Below, one piece after another: positions 42,844 through 51,607 of a stretch of DNA of 64,000 nt. The first letter of the stretch is position 1. Every line of letters begins with the position of its first letter. Source of the DNA: Bacillus sp. FJAT-49711 (GTDB lineage: Bacteria; Bacillota; Bacilli; Bacillales; Bacillaceae_C); assembly GCF_018343715.1 (NCBI RefSeq), contig NZ_JAGYPL010000003.1, forward strand, positions 565,784 through 629,783. Reading direction: 5' to 3'. Both the position numbers and the translations under genes were made by a program. The notes under the pieces were generated by a model. The model ran no database searches. It was given only the letters and a program-made list of their open reading frames with translations, and had not been told where the DNA came from.

Positions 42844-43350
42844 TTATTTAAATAGCCACTTCACTAAATCTATTCCTTGTTCATGGGTAATCTGGTCTTT
42901 AGAAATAGCATTCAAAATAGAACGCCATGAAGAAATCAATACAAGTTCTAGTGGAAGGTTTTCACTTTTAAGCATATTAGTTATAAATTCTTCTATTTTG
43001 TCTATATTGCTATAAGGCTTTTCCTCACTTAACAATTTACATATGTTCATCTTTACCGAAAAATTTAAACCTGTTATCAGTGCTGCCTCCAAAGCTTTAC
43101 CTTCTTGATCAAATAATGACGCTGCTCCCTCCATTCTATCGACCATTCTTTGTTCCATTTCCATTCTAATAATTTCATACAACTTTGCTTTAGAACCAAA
43201 ATGGTGGTAAATTGCTCCGGTTGTCATATCCGCTTTATTTGCTAACTCAGCAATATTAACCTCTTGGTAACCCTTCAGACTAAATTCTTCTAACGCAGCT
43301 TTAATAATCTTTTCCTTATTCGATCCTGGTATTGGTATCCATTCTTTCAT
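42844..43350 (-). CDS. TetR family regulator
   Basis: 168 residues. The N-terminal HTH is KEKIIKAALEEFSLKGYQEV then IAELANKADMTTGAIYHHFG (about residues 9-50), a textbook TetR domain. The C-terminal ligand domain is not assignable. It is divergent from the VOC gene at 43466; the 115-bp gap contains three 20-bp direct repeats, so it probably controls the VOC gene and itself. Confidence 0.87.
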   Translation of the reverse strand: MKEWIPIPGSNKEKIIKAALEEFSLKGYQEVNIAELANKADMTTGAIYHHFGSKAKLYEIIRMEMEQRMVDRMEGAASLFDQEGKALEAALITGLNFSVKMNICKLLSEEKPYSNIDKIEEFITNMLKSENLPLELVLISSWRSILNAISKDQITHEQGIDLVKWLFK

Positions 43351-43380
43351 AACCTCATACTACCATATTGACTACAATGC

Positions 43381-43435
43381 GTAAATAGATTATGTTTAAA
43401 GTAATTTAATTATGTATAACGTAATTTGATTATGT
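43381..43435. promoter_or_regulatory. Three direct repeats at 20-bp spacing between tetR and VOC
   Basis: GTAAATAGATTATGT (43381), GTAATTTAATTATGT (43401) and GTAATTTGATTATGT (43421) are 15-bp units at an exact 20-bp period. The period of about two helical turns puts all on one face of the DNA. This is likely the regulatory site of the divergent pair, although TetR proteins usually bind palindromes. Confidence 0.6.
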
Positions 43436-43465
43436 TCTAATAATACCTTTATAGGAGGAAATTCT

Positions 43466-43816
43466 ATGAAATTACTTTTTATGGATTATCCAGTAAAAGA
43501 TTTAAAAGAATCTCTTGCTTTTTACCGTGATGTTCTTGGATTTGAAGAAGCTTGGCGTGAGGGTGATCATACTGTTGCATTAAAGTTACCTGGTTCTGAA
43601 GTTCAATTAATGATTGAAAACGATGAAATAGGCTTAGCTCCTGGTGCTGTCTTTTTAGTAGATAGTGTGGATAAATACTATGAAGAAAATAAAGAAACAC
43701 TAAAATTCATTAGAGAACCACTTGATATTCCCCTTGGTCGTTATGCCATTTTCCAAGATAATTCAGGGAATTTACTAAGAATCCTTGATTTTACTAATGA
43801 AAGTAATACAGAGTGA
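43466..43816 (+). CDS. VOC family protein (glyoxalase-like)
   Basis: 116 residues, one VOC domain: LLFMDYPVKDLKESLAFYRD at the start, GDHTVALKLPGSEVQLMIEN (about residues 33-52) and YAIFQDNSGNLLRILDF at the end, where Glu of the usual metal triad is replaced by Arg-Ile. It is more likely a binding or sequestration protein than a dioxygenase. A strong AGGAGG site precedes it. It is the likely target of the divergent TetR regulator. Confidence 0.82.
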   Translation: MKLLFMDYPVKDLKESLAFYRDVLGFEEAWREGDHTVALKLPGSEVQLMIENDEIGLAPGAVFLVDSVDKYYEENKETLKFIREPLDIPLGRYAIFQDNSGNLLRILDFTNESNTE

Positions 43817-43914
43817 TATATTCAAAGAAAATGAATACACCTCTTTGGCTAAACGATGATCAAAGGGACAAAAACAACTTTAGGCATATTGGATAAAAAA
43901 ATTGGAATTGAAAC

Positions 43915-43990
43915 CTAGTCTAATTAAACGTTTGATTAATAAAAAGAATCGAGATGAAAGCACCATTGGTACTCTTCCCGATTCTTTTTT
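43915..43990. repeat. Dispersed 75-bp element, copy 1 (palindrome plus terminator-like hairpin)
   Basis: TAATTAAACGTTTGATTA (43921-43938) is followed by AAAAAGAATCG...CGATTCTTTTTT, a terminator-type hairpin with internal ACCATTGGTAC. The same order recurs at 56976-57043. It lies 100 bp past the VOC stop and may terminate it. Confidence 0.55.
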
Positions 43991-44159
43991 GCCATTACAT
44001 AATGTTACATCACCTTTATTAGCAGTGTTTAGATTTCATCATATATTAGTCACATTTTTTGTCCATGCTGTTTTACTCCCAGGGTTTCTTTTGATGTTTC
44101 AAAACTTACCATCGTATTTCCCATTAAGTCTGGAGCCATCATAACTGCTGAGTTTAAAA

Positions 44160-44885
44160 TCATGTGAAATTAGACACCAGAAAAGAATGGTAAATTATTA
44201 TTACCGTAACTCCAAATGCAATCATAAGTAAAAGAGATATCCATCCAAAATGGTTTTTTGATTTTCCTATAATTTCATTAAATGTAACAAAAATTAGAGT
44301 ACCTAGAGCGCCTCCCGTCAACAAAGTGTCTACTCCCCTTCCAGAATCCTTGAATGTTTGTCCTAACAAAGCACTTATTCCGAAGACAATCGATAAAATG
44401 GTTATTATATATATAAAAGAAAGGGTCTTTACTCTAGCTATTAATAAAGTAATCATAATAGCTATACCTTCGGGAATTTGGTGAAAAATAATTGCTGTAA
44501 GAAAGGAAGGATTATGGGATAGCTCAGTCGCACCGTAAGAAAATCCCATAATTATATGATGGAAAAATATAGCGATAATTAAAAATGCCACAGTTTTTTC
44601 GGAAACATTCTTATCATCTTCATGGGGGAGAAAATGACTAATAAATAACATTATTGTGTATCCTAAAAAAACCCCCAGAAATATACCTTTAAAGTCAAAG
44701 TTTTTTATGCTATGAGGAATTAAATCAAATATAATAATACCTGCCAATATCCCACCACATATAACATAAGCATAAGGTAACTTTTTAGGTAATACGTGAT
44801 TTATAAATCTTGTTAGTAATCCACCAGCACTTAGCCCCATAAGAGAGACCCCTGTTAACAGAAAAGATATCCACATGTTTTTCAT
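44160..44885 (-). CDS. ZIP family metal transporter
   Basis: 241 residues, about eight membrane helices. The signature helix IIFHQIPEGIAIMITLLIA (HxxPEG, about residues 132-150) and the earlier FHHIIMGFSYGATELS (about 107-122) carry the metal-binding His and Glu residues. A His-free but acidic loop HFLPHEDDKNVSE lies between helices 3 and 4. It should import Zn(II) or another divalent metal. Neighbouring small membrane protein at 45014 is co-directional, 128 bp upstream. Confidence 0.83.
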   Translation of the reverse strand: MKNMWISFLLTGVSLMGLSAGGLLTRFINHVLPKKLPYAYVICGGILAGIIIFDLIPHSIKNFDFKGIFLGVFLGYTIMLFISHFLPHEDDKNVSEKTVAFLIIAIFFHHIIMGFSYGATELSHNPSFLTAIIFHQIPEGIAIMITLLIARVKTLSFIYIITILSIVFGISALLGQTFKDSGRGVDTLLTGGALGTLIFVTFNEIIGKSKNHFGWISLLLMIAFGVTVIIIYHSFLVSNFT

Positions 44886-45013
44886 TCCTTTCAGCAGTAT
44901 AAGTAAGCAGTATATATCCTTATGTACGTTGTCTTTAAGAAAATTATTCTAAAAGCTTTATCAAATTGGGGAGAACAGAGTAAATAACAATAGTTTTCAA
45001 AAAAGGAGCCATT

Positions 45014-45193
45014 CTAGGACACTTTTACTCCTATAAATAAAAGAAGCAACCCTAGAATAATCAGGAAAATAATTGTCTGTTTGCGAAGCTTGTCAATCCC
45101 TCCAAGACCTTTTATAACCCAAGGAGTAAGAAAAACTGCCAGCCCAAGAATTTTGCACATTAAATAATAAGTCCTCGTAGGTTTGTTGCTCAT
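45014..45193 (-). CDS. Small membrane protein, 59 residues
   Basis: ATG after GGAGATAAGG; the product begins MSNKPTRTYYLMCKILGLAV and has two hydrophobic segments, LMCKILGLAVFLTPWVI and TIIFLIILGLLLLFIGV, separated by the basic loop GLGGIDKLRKQ. It ends VKVS. No family is recognised. The ribosome site, the start and the two-helix layout support a real gene. It lies just upstream of the ZIP gene on the same strand and may be co-transcribed. Confidence 0.6.
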   Translation of the reverse strand: MSNKPTRTYYLMCKILGLAVFLTPWVIKGLGGIDKLRKQTIIFLIILGLLLLFIGVKVS

Positions 45194-45553
45194 AACCTTA
45201 TCTCCTTTCTGTATTTGTAGGAATAAATAAAAGAATCATTTTTGAAAAAAGATTGATCAAAATGGATTCCTTATTTGTCAAATTGTGTACAAACTTATAA
45301 CTCCATGAACATCACAATTATTCATTGTAACCCCACATGAAGTTTCATCCTCTTCTTTTTTATAATTCTGTGATCCATACATCAATAATATTGAAAATAT
45401 ATATCGATAAATAATCAATCGCTCAGTTAAACAAAGTATGCAATACCCACACCTGTGTAATGATTACCTCAAAAATAATATATATAGTTTTTAACTTAAT
45501 CATTTACGTTGGAAATGATTGAATCATACATAAAATAACCACCTTTAAACACT

Positions 45554-45619
45554 CATGGTAAAGTATTTAGTACAAAATGTTAAAAATACTTTACTTTTTG
45601 TACTAAATATTTTACCATG
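45554..45619. promoter_or_regulatory. Long inverted repeat over the XRE cassette promoter
   Basis: CATGGTAAAGTATTTAGTAC AAAA at 45554-45577 is mirrored at 45596-45619 with one mismatch in 24 positions; the 18-nt centre is AT-rich and contains a further TACTTTAC match to the arms. The right arm ends 22 bp before the XRE start codon, so the site probably covers the promoter and is bound by the XRE protein. Confidence 0.65.
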
Positions 45620-45640
45620 AGCAATAAGAGGTGAATGAAG

Positions 45641-45871
45641 ATGCCATTAAACCACGGAAGAAAAATTCAAAATAGAATTGTTGTTTTAAGGGCCGAAAGA
45701 GGTTTATCACAACGAGATGTCGCTGATAAATTAGGTGTGAGCAGACAGACCATCATATCCCTTGAAAAAAATAGATACAATCCGTCATTGAAATTAGCAT
45801 TTGAAATTGCGCTATTGTTTGATGTGGATTTACAGGAAGTTTTTCAATATGAAATAGAGGAGGAGAAATGA
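45641..45871 (+). CDS. XRE (Cro/CI-type) regulator, short
   Basis: 76 residues from MPLNHGRKIQNRIVVLRAER; AGAGGTG is 7 nt upstream of this ATG and too close to one two codons earlier. The HTH is GLSQRDVADKLGVSRQTIIS (about residues 20-39), followed by NRYNPSLKLAFEIALLFDVD, the YgzD/XRE-small-regulator form. There is no effector domain. Its stop overlaps the next start (ATGA), so it is translationally coupled to the membrane protein gene. Confidence 0.85.
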   Translation: MPLNHGRKIQNRIVVLRAERGLSQRDVADKLGVSRQTIISLEKNRYNPSLKLAFEIALLFDVDLQEVFQYEIEEEK

Positions 45872-46176
45872 ATATGGATATTTTCCTAGTTATCTTACGT
45901 ATTTTATATGTATTAATTTTCTTTGTCGCAGTATTTATTTCATTGAAATTTGAAATGGGAGAAGAGCATAAAGATGAACGCGGGCAAAGTATTTCAAATA
46001 AATCCTATGGCATCGTTTTTCCATTAATGCCTCTTGGCTGGTTTTTAATTGAGTTGTATGATCAATTCATTACTCAACTGGACTATGAAACATATAAACT
46101 AGTCATTTGGTTTTTAATTTCCGGATTAATGATTCTGCATGCCAGTATCATATCTGTATTAAAAAGAAAATATTAA
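45868..46176 (+). CDS. Three-helix membrane protein of XRE cassette
   Basis: 102 residues with hydrophobic segments at about 4-24 (FLVILRILYVLIFFVAVFIS), 46-62 (YGIVFPLMPLGWFLIEL) and 78-96 (LVIWFLISGLMILHASIIS), plus the charged loop MGEEHKDERGQSISNKSYG. This arrangement, directly after a small XRE gene, is common for DUF2178-like proteins thought to respond to membrane events. No enzymatic residues are seen. Overlaps the XRE stop by 4 nt and is 46 nt before the serine hydrolase gene. Confidence 0.7.
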   Translation: MNMDIFLVILRILYVLIFFVAVFISLKFEMGEEHKDERGQSISNKSYGIVFPLMPLGWFLIELYDQFITQLDYETYKLVIWFLISGLMILHASIISVLKRKY

Positions 46177-46222
46177 AGTTATCTAGACATAAACCAGATA
46201 ATGGCAGAAAGGAAGACTTCCT

Positions 46223-47533
46223 ATGAATGTTTGGACGTGGATTGGGTCGTTGGGAATCATTACCCTCACACTTATACCTTTACTTAATAAAGAAAATAGG
46301 TCTAAAGAGGATATACGAAAAGCGATCTTCACCGTATTGATTGTACTAAGCATGATAGCTGCAGTTGTAATATTCAATGTCAATTATTTGTTTGCATTTC
46401 TATTTGGTATCCTCGCAATGATTTTAAGCAATAAAAAAACCTATACAAAGAAACGGTTAATTATTTATGGAGCAATCATTCTAATTTTTGGAATTGTAGG
46501 CTATTCCTTATTCCGAGATAACCCTGATTATGTGTTCAATCATATTAAGGCTCACCCAGAAACAACTTCACTCTATGTAGCGGAAAATGGAGAAAAATTA
46601 ATTACATTCCAATCAGACGTGGTACGACCCTTGGCAAGCACAGTAAAATTACTCATTGCTGTCGAATATGCGATGCAAGTTAATGAAGGTAAATTGAATA
46701 AAGATAGTTTCGTGTCCCTAGAAGATTTACAGCGATACTATTACAAAGGTTCAGATGGCAATGCCCATGAAGAATGGCTGAAAGCAATGAAAAGAGATGG
46801 GAATATTAATGATAATCAAGTAACGCTGCATGATGTTGCAAAAGGCATGATAACATATAGCTCCAACGCCAATACAGATTTTCTGATCAATTTAATTGGC
46901 ATCGATTCTATCAACAAGCAAGCGGAATCTCTCGAACTTACCCAACATGAGGATGTTTATCCAATTGTTAGCGCGCTCTTAATTCCAGATTATCTTAAAA
47001 AGAATAAAATAGATAAAAATAGGTTAGTAGAAGAGCTTGAAAAGATGCCGATGGAAATGTATCGAGATATAGCTAGAGAGTTAAGTAACCAAATGAAAGA
47101 TGGCACCATCAACATTGATGATTATTCTTTTGATATGCCCCTTGATTTGCAAAAAGTTTGGTCAGATCGCTTAATTGGAGCAACGGCAAATGATTATGGA
47201 AGATTATTGGCAATCATATCAAATGAGGAACTTCCAACAATAGCTAATCAAACTGTTAAAGATTTACTTGAGTGGCCGATGGAAGTAAATGAAGGAAACC
47301 GCGAGCGTTTTACCCATCTTGGCGCAAAAGGCGGATCGACAGCATTTATCCTGAACGATGCAATGTATGCGGCAGACCACGATGGGGGTAGAATAGAAAT
47401 GGTCCTCCTAATGAATGATCTGAGCATATGGCAACAAATTTTACTTAGTCGTAATTTAAATTCCTTCGAGTCAAAATTACTTGGTAGTGAAGACTACCGT
47501 TTAAAGCTTCAAAAAGAGCTTTCTGGATTGTAA
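46223..47533 (+). CDS. Membrane-anchored serine hydrolase (class A beta-lactamase-like)
   Basis: 436 residues. Three or four N-terminal membrane segments lie within about 1-95 (WTWIGSLGIITLTLIPLL, VLIVLSMIAAVVIF, FAFLFGILAMILSN, LIIYGAIILIFGIVGYSLF). The catalytic domain has Ser139 in RPLASTVKLLIAVE (SxxK), SSNANTDFLINL (SxN-like, about residues 213-224) and the third motif GAKGGSTAFI (KGG, about 372-381). It fits penicillin-recognising hydrolases facing outside the membrane. It is the last gene of the XRE cassette; a terminator follows. Substrate could be a cell-wall peptide or beta-lactam. Confidence 0.78.
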   Translation: MNVWTWIGSLGIITLTLIPLLNKENRSKEDIRKAIFTVLIVLSMIAAVVIFNVNYLFAFLFGILAMILSNKKTYTKKRLIIYGAIILIFGIVGYSLFRDNPDYVFNHIKAHPETTSLYVAENGEKLITFQSDVVRPLASTVKLLIAVEYAMQVNEGKLNKDSFVSLEDLQRYYYKGSDGNAHEEWLKAMKRDGNINDNQVTLHDVAKGMITYSSNANTDFLINLIGIDSINKQAESLELTQHEDVYPIVSALLIPDYLKKNKIDKNRLVEELEKMPMEMYRDIARELSNQMKDGTINIDDYSFDMPLDLQKVWSDRLIGATANDYGRLLAIISNEELPTIANQTVKDLLEWPMEVNEGNRERFTHLGAKGGSTAFILNDAMYAADHDGGRIEMVLLMNDLSIWQQILLSRNLNSFESKLLGSEDYRLKLQKELSGL

Positions 47534-47541
47534 TTTTAAAT

Positions 47542-47575
47542 GCCATCATCAATTTTAAGTTTGATGATGGTTTTT
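47542..47575 (+). terminator. Terminator of the XRE cassette
   Basis: GCCATCATCAA and TTGATGATGG pair around TTTTAAGT and are followed by TTTTT, 8 nt after the hydrolase stop. Confidence 0.85.
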
Positions 47576-47654
47576 ACACACCATTTATACATTCTCCTGT
47601 ATAGAATATTTGTGTTGGGTATCTGCATTCTATCCCTACTTAAGTCAGCGCTTG

Positions 47655-48692
47655 TTAAGATATAAGAGATTTATAAATCTCTCCAATAATCCCTTCCAAT
47701 TGATGAACACCTAATTCTGCATTCGTCATAATAACGGCACCTTTTTCTATGTGTGGGTACGCTACCATCATACACTGAAAACCTACTCCCCAGCCCATAG
47801 ATGTAATTTCTAATTCTTTTTCGGAACCTTCTAGAAATATACCTAATCCAGTCCAGCCTTTTCCACTTTGAGAAGTTATCATTTCTTCAGCTAAACTTTT
47901 TGAAATTCCAATTTTACTTTCTCCTTTTAAAGCATTCATTAGCTCAAGGACTAATACAGCTAAATCTAATGAAGTCGTCCATAATCCTGAAGCTGCTGGA
48001 TAGGGATAGATAGGATATTTTCCTTCTACCAACTTGCCATTTTTATTATGACCACAAGAAAATTCTTTTTCATCTATCTCTAATATCGTTGTATTTAAAT
48101 GGCTACCTTTCATTCCTAATGGCTTAAATATTAGCTCATTTGCCACTTGATAAAACCGCTTTTTCGTTACATCTTCTATTAGTTGCTGAATAATACAATA
48201 ACCTGCATCTGAATAATGGAATTCACTCTCCGGCTCAAATTGAGCTTCAATAGGAACCTTACAATAATGGGATTTTCCTTCTAACAATTCAACCATCGAA
48301 GGGAAACCTATATTTGAATTTAGTTCTGAAAAACTACCTTTAGGGTCCTTGATTCCAGATTGATGACTAAGCAAGTTTCTTAAAGTGACTTTTTTATTTT
48401 TTGTATATTCGTTTTCAGGCACTTTCCAGGTAACAAGTCTTTTATTTACATTTTCATCTAAATCAAGATGTCTTTCTTCTAGTAACTTTATTGCTATCAT
48501 TCCAGTTAAGAATTTACTAATGGAACACGCACTAAAAATTGAATCATCACTTACTTTTCTATCACTTTTAACTTCGAGTAAACCATAGTTTTCTGTTCCG
48601 CTGATTTGACCTTCTTCGAACAATGCAATACTTAAACCGTTCACATTATAATGTTCCATTCGTTCTTCAATTTTGATGTTTTTTAATTTCAC
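47655..48692 (-). CDS. Serine hydrolase (class C beta-lactamase-like)
   Basis: 345 residues. The catalytic SxxK is CSISKFLTGM (Ser57, Lys60), the second motif is FHYSDAGYCIIQQL (YxN-like YSD, about residues 157-170) and TSMGWGVGFQ lies at the position of the HxG motif. There is no signal peptide. Such proteins (EstB/PBP4*-like) are esterases or D-amino peptidases. A GTG start (KLKNIK) after GGGGCGAG is used; an ATG at MEHYN eleven codons later is also possible. Confidence 0.78.
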   Translation of the reverse strand: MKLKNIKIEERMEHYNVNGLSIALFEEGQISGTENYGLLEVKSDRKVSDDSIFSACSISKFLTGMIAIKLLEERHLDLDENVNKRLVTWKVPENEYTKNKKVTLRNLLSHQSGIKDPKGSFSELNSNIGFPSMVELLEGKSHYCKVPIEAQFEPESEFHYSDAGYCIIQQLIEDVTKKRFYQVANELIFKPLGMKGSHLNTTILEIDEKEFSCGHNKNGKLVEGKYPIYPYPAASGLWTTSLDLAVLVLELMNALKGESKIGISKSLAEEMITSQSGKGWTGLGIFLEGSEKELEITSMGWGVGFQCMMVAYPHIEKGAVIMTNAELGVHQLEGIIGEIYKSLIS

Positions 48693-49269
48693 TATTCTCG
48701 CCCCTAGTTAACGTTATAATGAAATTATAGCACGAATGTATGTTCTTTTCGTTTATTTGGAAAGTATTCTTATTGAACAAACTTGCACCGGATAATAACA
48801 TAGGCTCTTGTTTTTCTTTTAATCCATCTACTTCATCCCACTCTATTCTACAAAACGCTGCATATGAATAAAGTAGTAAAAATGACACCCTATTCTAATC
48901 CAATATTAGATTAAAACACATGCTGCTTCGAGTGAAATTCTTAACATCTGACACAATCAAAATGGAATCTTCCAATGAAATATTCTATATTCCCCTGAAA
49001 TTCGATTCTAGACCTGATACTACAGAACAAAAATTGAATTTCAATAAACTTTTCAGTAATATATAATGAATTCAGAAGTGAAACTATGAACAGAGTGTAT
49101 ATAATAAGTTAGTCTAATAAATTTCTTTTGATAGAATACTGTGAGTTTATAACTGCTATTACTAAAATTCAACATGCATTTCTTAAATATCATAGCTGGC
49201 AGCATTCATTTATGATATATAACATTGCACTAGTTAGACTACTTATTATTATCCGGAAGAAGGTGCAGT

Positions 49270-49905
49270 ATGAAAATTGATATTCCAAAAATATCGCCAG
49301 AGTTATCAGCAAAAAATTTTCATGATATTTTTTTCGAAGAAAATCCTATACTTGAAATGTGTGTAATCTCCGATTCTGATTTTACAAATGAAGCTGTAGA
49401 TAGAGTCCGACTATATAATGCAGTGATAAAGAATTGCAAGTTTACTAACACAGATTTTAGTAATATCGATATTACAGACGTCCGCTTTGAAAATTGTGAT
49501 TTATCGAATGTAAATATGAGAAAATCTTCTATTCATAGAGTCGAATTTTTCAACAGTAAATTAGTTGGTTGTGAATTTCCAGAGTCATACATTGGTAACG
49601 TGAGATTTGAGAACTCGATCATAAACTTGGCTACATTCGGAAATTCAAAACTTGAGAAAGTTATATTTAAAGATGTTTCATTACAAAATGCAGATTTTTA
49701 TGATTGTAAACTTAAAAAGGTTGAGTTTGATTTATGTGATCTCAATGAAGCAAACTTTGAACAGACTTCACTAAAAGGAATAGATTTTAGTACCTCTGAT
49801 TTTGACTCTCTTATGGTCTCAATTGATGATTTGAAAGGATGCAAAGTATCAACATTCCAGGCTATTAAATTTGCATCTCTATTGGGGCTAATCATTAAAG
49901 ACTAG
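49270..49905 (+). CDS. Pentapeptide repeat protein
   Basis: 211 residues. From about residue 45 to 185 it consists of A(N/D)(L/F)xx repeats, such as CKFTNTDFSNIDITDVRFEN, CDLSNVNMRKSSI, LQNADFYDCKLKKVEF and LNEANFEQTSLKGIDF, forming a right-handed quadrilateral helix. The family includes DNA mimics that shield gyrase (Qnr, MfpA), but most are uncharacterised, and this one could equally be a scaffold. The usual C-terminal dimer tail is short. The ATG follows AGAAGGTGC. Confidence 0.83.
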   Translation: MKIDIPKISPELSAKNFHDIFFEENPILEMCVISDSDFTNEAVDRVRLYNAVIKNCKFTNTDFSNIDITDVRFENCDLSNVNMRKSSIHRVEFFNSKLVGCEFPESYIGNVRFENSIINLATFGNSKLEKVIFKDVSLQNADFYDCKLKKVEFDLCDLNEANFEQTSLKGIDFSTSDFDSLMVSIDDLKGCKVSTFQAIKFASLLGLIIKD

Positions 49906-50242
49906 TTATTCTTTTAATTTCGTAAGCCTTCGTTGATATAGTTTCAGTAAAAAATCTTTTAAAACTAATCATACAATAATATAGTAGAAAGTTATAAGAT
50001 TGAAAAACCGATTGCGGAAATGTTTGAAAATCCCCCGAAGTCTTAATGAATATCCATCGATCTTCTCTCCCCTTTTTCTTTTTCAAGTACCAGCTTGGTT
50101 TCAGCAGGGGAGAATAAAGGTCAATGGACACCGTCTGAATTACAGGGGGATAATACATGTGCAATGATAATAAGGATGTTTAATTCAAGCAATGCAGGTT
50201 CATTTAAAGCAGCAAGAATTGTTATTCATCCTTCCAATCATA

Positions 50243-51460
50243 TTATTTAGTAGAGCCTATATACCGATCTCTAGCTGCACCTAAGCCAAATATTAGGAGC
50301 AATATTGACGCACCAACCAAAATTAGAAGTGGAGTAGTCCAGCTATCAGTTACATCATGCAAATATCCGAAAAGGGTTGGACCTATAGCTGCAAGTAGAT
50401 ATCCAACTGATTGAGCCATACCGGACAGTTCTGCGGCCTGCCCAGCACTCTCTGTACGCAAACCAAAAAACATCATGGATAAACCAAATGCAAAACCTCC
50501 CCCAATTCCTAATGTAACGATCCACAATACAATTAAATTGGAACCTCCGCAAAGTAATCCAAGAGTCCCAGTTAAAAGTAAAAAGGTTGTAATCATAACT
50601 AGAGAACGTTGACTTTTCATACGCCCTGCAATAACCGGAACAATAAAAGTAAATGGTAGCAAAGCTAACTGCATAATGGAAAGTAACCAACCAGATTGAG
50701 CTGAACTTATTCCTTGTTGTTTTAATATTTCAGGTAGCCATGCAATAAGTATGTAAAACACCAAGGATTGTAATCCCATAAAAAAGGTCACTTGCCACGC
50801 TAGCGTGGAACGCCATAAATTTACATTACCTTCAGCCGTTTGATTACGAATATTAGTTCCTTTCTTAGTTTGGTGTTTCATTTGTGGCAACCAAAATAAT
50901 ATGGATATGAAGCTAAGAATAGCCCATATTTCCATTGCACCTTGCCACCCAAATCCTAACCTAACTGCAATTGGGACACTAACACCAGAAGCAATTGCAC
51001 CCAACAGGTTCATAGAAATAGAATACACACCAGTCATTAAACCTATCTTTGTAGGAAACTCTCGTTTAATGAGGCTAGGTAGTAATACATTTGAGACAGA
51101 AATTGCCAATCCAAGTACAGCAGTTCCGAGATATAAAGTAGCTACTCCTGACAAGGAGCGTAAAATAATTCCAATAGTAAGAAAGACGATGGAGATTAAA
51201 ATAATTACTTCTACTCCAAATTTTCGTCCTAATTTAGGCACAATAGGTGAAAAAAATGCAAAAGCCAATAAAGGTAACGTGGTAATCATACCTGCCAATG
51301 TATTTGAAATATGAATATCGTTCTTAATAAGACCAACTAAAGGTCCCACAGATGTTAAAGGAGCCCTTAAATTAATCGCAATAAATATGATACCGACAAT
51401 AGTTATCCAAACTGCTGATTTATGAATCTTTGAATTTGAGATTATATGTTGATTACTCAT
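50243..51460 (-). CDS. MFS transporter (CynX/NimT family)
   Basis: 405 residues from MSNQHIISNSKIHKSAVWIT; AAGG lies 9 nt before this ATG, and the longer upstream reading crosses a poor leader. Twelve predicted helices; FIAINLRAPLTSVGPLVGLI (about residues 25-44) with NLRAPxTSVGP is the hallmark of the CynX/NimT (cyanate, 2-nitroimidazole) group. The XRE-cupin regulator gene lies just upstream on the same strand (147 bp to this start) and may regulate it. Confidence 0.85.
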   Translation of the reverse strand: MSNQHIISNSKIHKSAVWITIVGIIFIAINLRAPLTSVGPLVGLIKNDIHISNTLAGMITTLPLLAFAFFSPIVPKLGRKFGVEVIILISIVFLTIGIILRSLSGVATLYLGTAVLGLAISVSNVLLPSLIKREFPTKIGLMTGVYSISMNLLGAIASGVSVPIAVRLGFGWQGAMEIWAILSFISILFWLPQMKHQTKKGTNIRNQTAEGNVNLWRSTLAWQVTFFMGLQSLVFYILIAWLPEILKQQGISSAQSGWLLSIMQLALLPFTFIVPVIAGRMKSQRSLVMITTFLLLTGTLGLLCGGSNLIVLWIVTLGIGGGFAFGLSMMFFGLRTESAGQAAELSGMAQSVGYLLAAIGPTLFGYLHDVTDSWTTPLLILVGASILLLIFGLGAARDRYIGSTK

Positions 51461-51607
51461 GGTTTTCATCCTTAGTTTATAAATAGTTTTTGATACAGAA
51501 TATACTTCATGACACTTGTCCATATTAAAATTCTATATTAGATTTAACCAAAAAATTATCCCTCTATCCATTTAGTCGATAGAGGGCCTAAGTTGGGCTA
51601 AGAGATA

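Noticed and set aside
45302-45410. Minus-strand 34-codon reading MYGSQNYKKEEDETSCGVTM
   Set aside because: No ribosome binding site and very short; only Cys pair hints at function.
48693-49269. 577-bp gap between a serine hydrolase and the pentapeptide gene
   Set aside because: A minus-strand frame at 48667-48888 is open, but it has no ribosome site and odd composition; nothing else recognised.
49986-50250. Plus-strand open stretch containing GENKGQWTPSELQGDN
   Set aside because: No start codon, overlaps the end of the MFS gene, and no recognisable family; part of it belongs to a hairpin with TTCTCTCCC/GGGGAGAA arms loosely repeated near 57090 and 61690.
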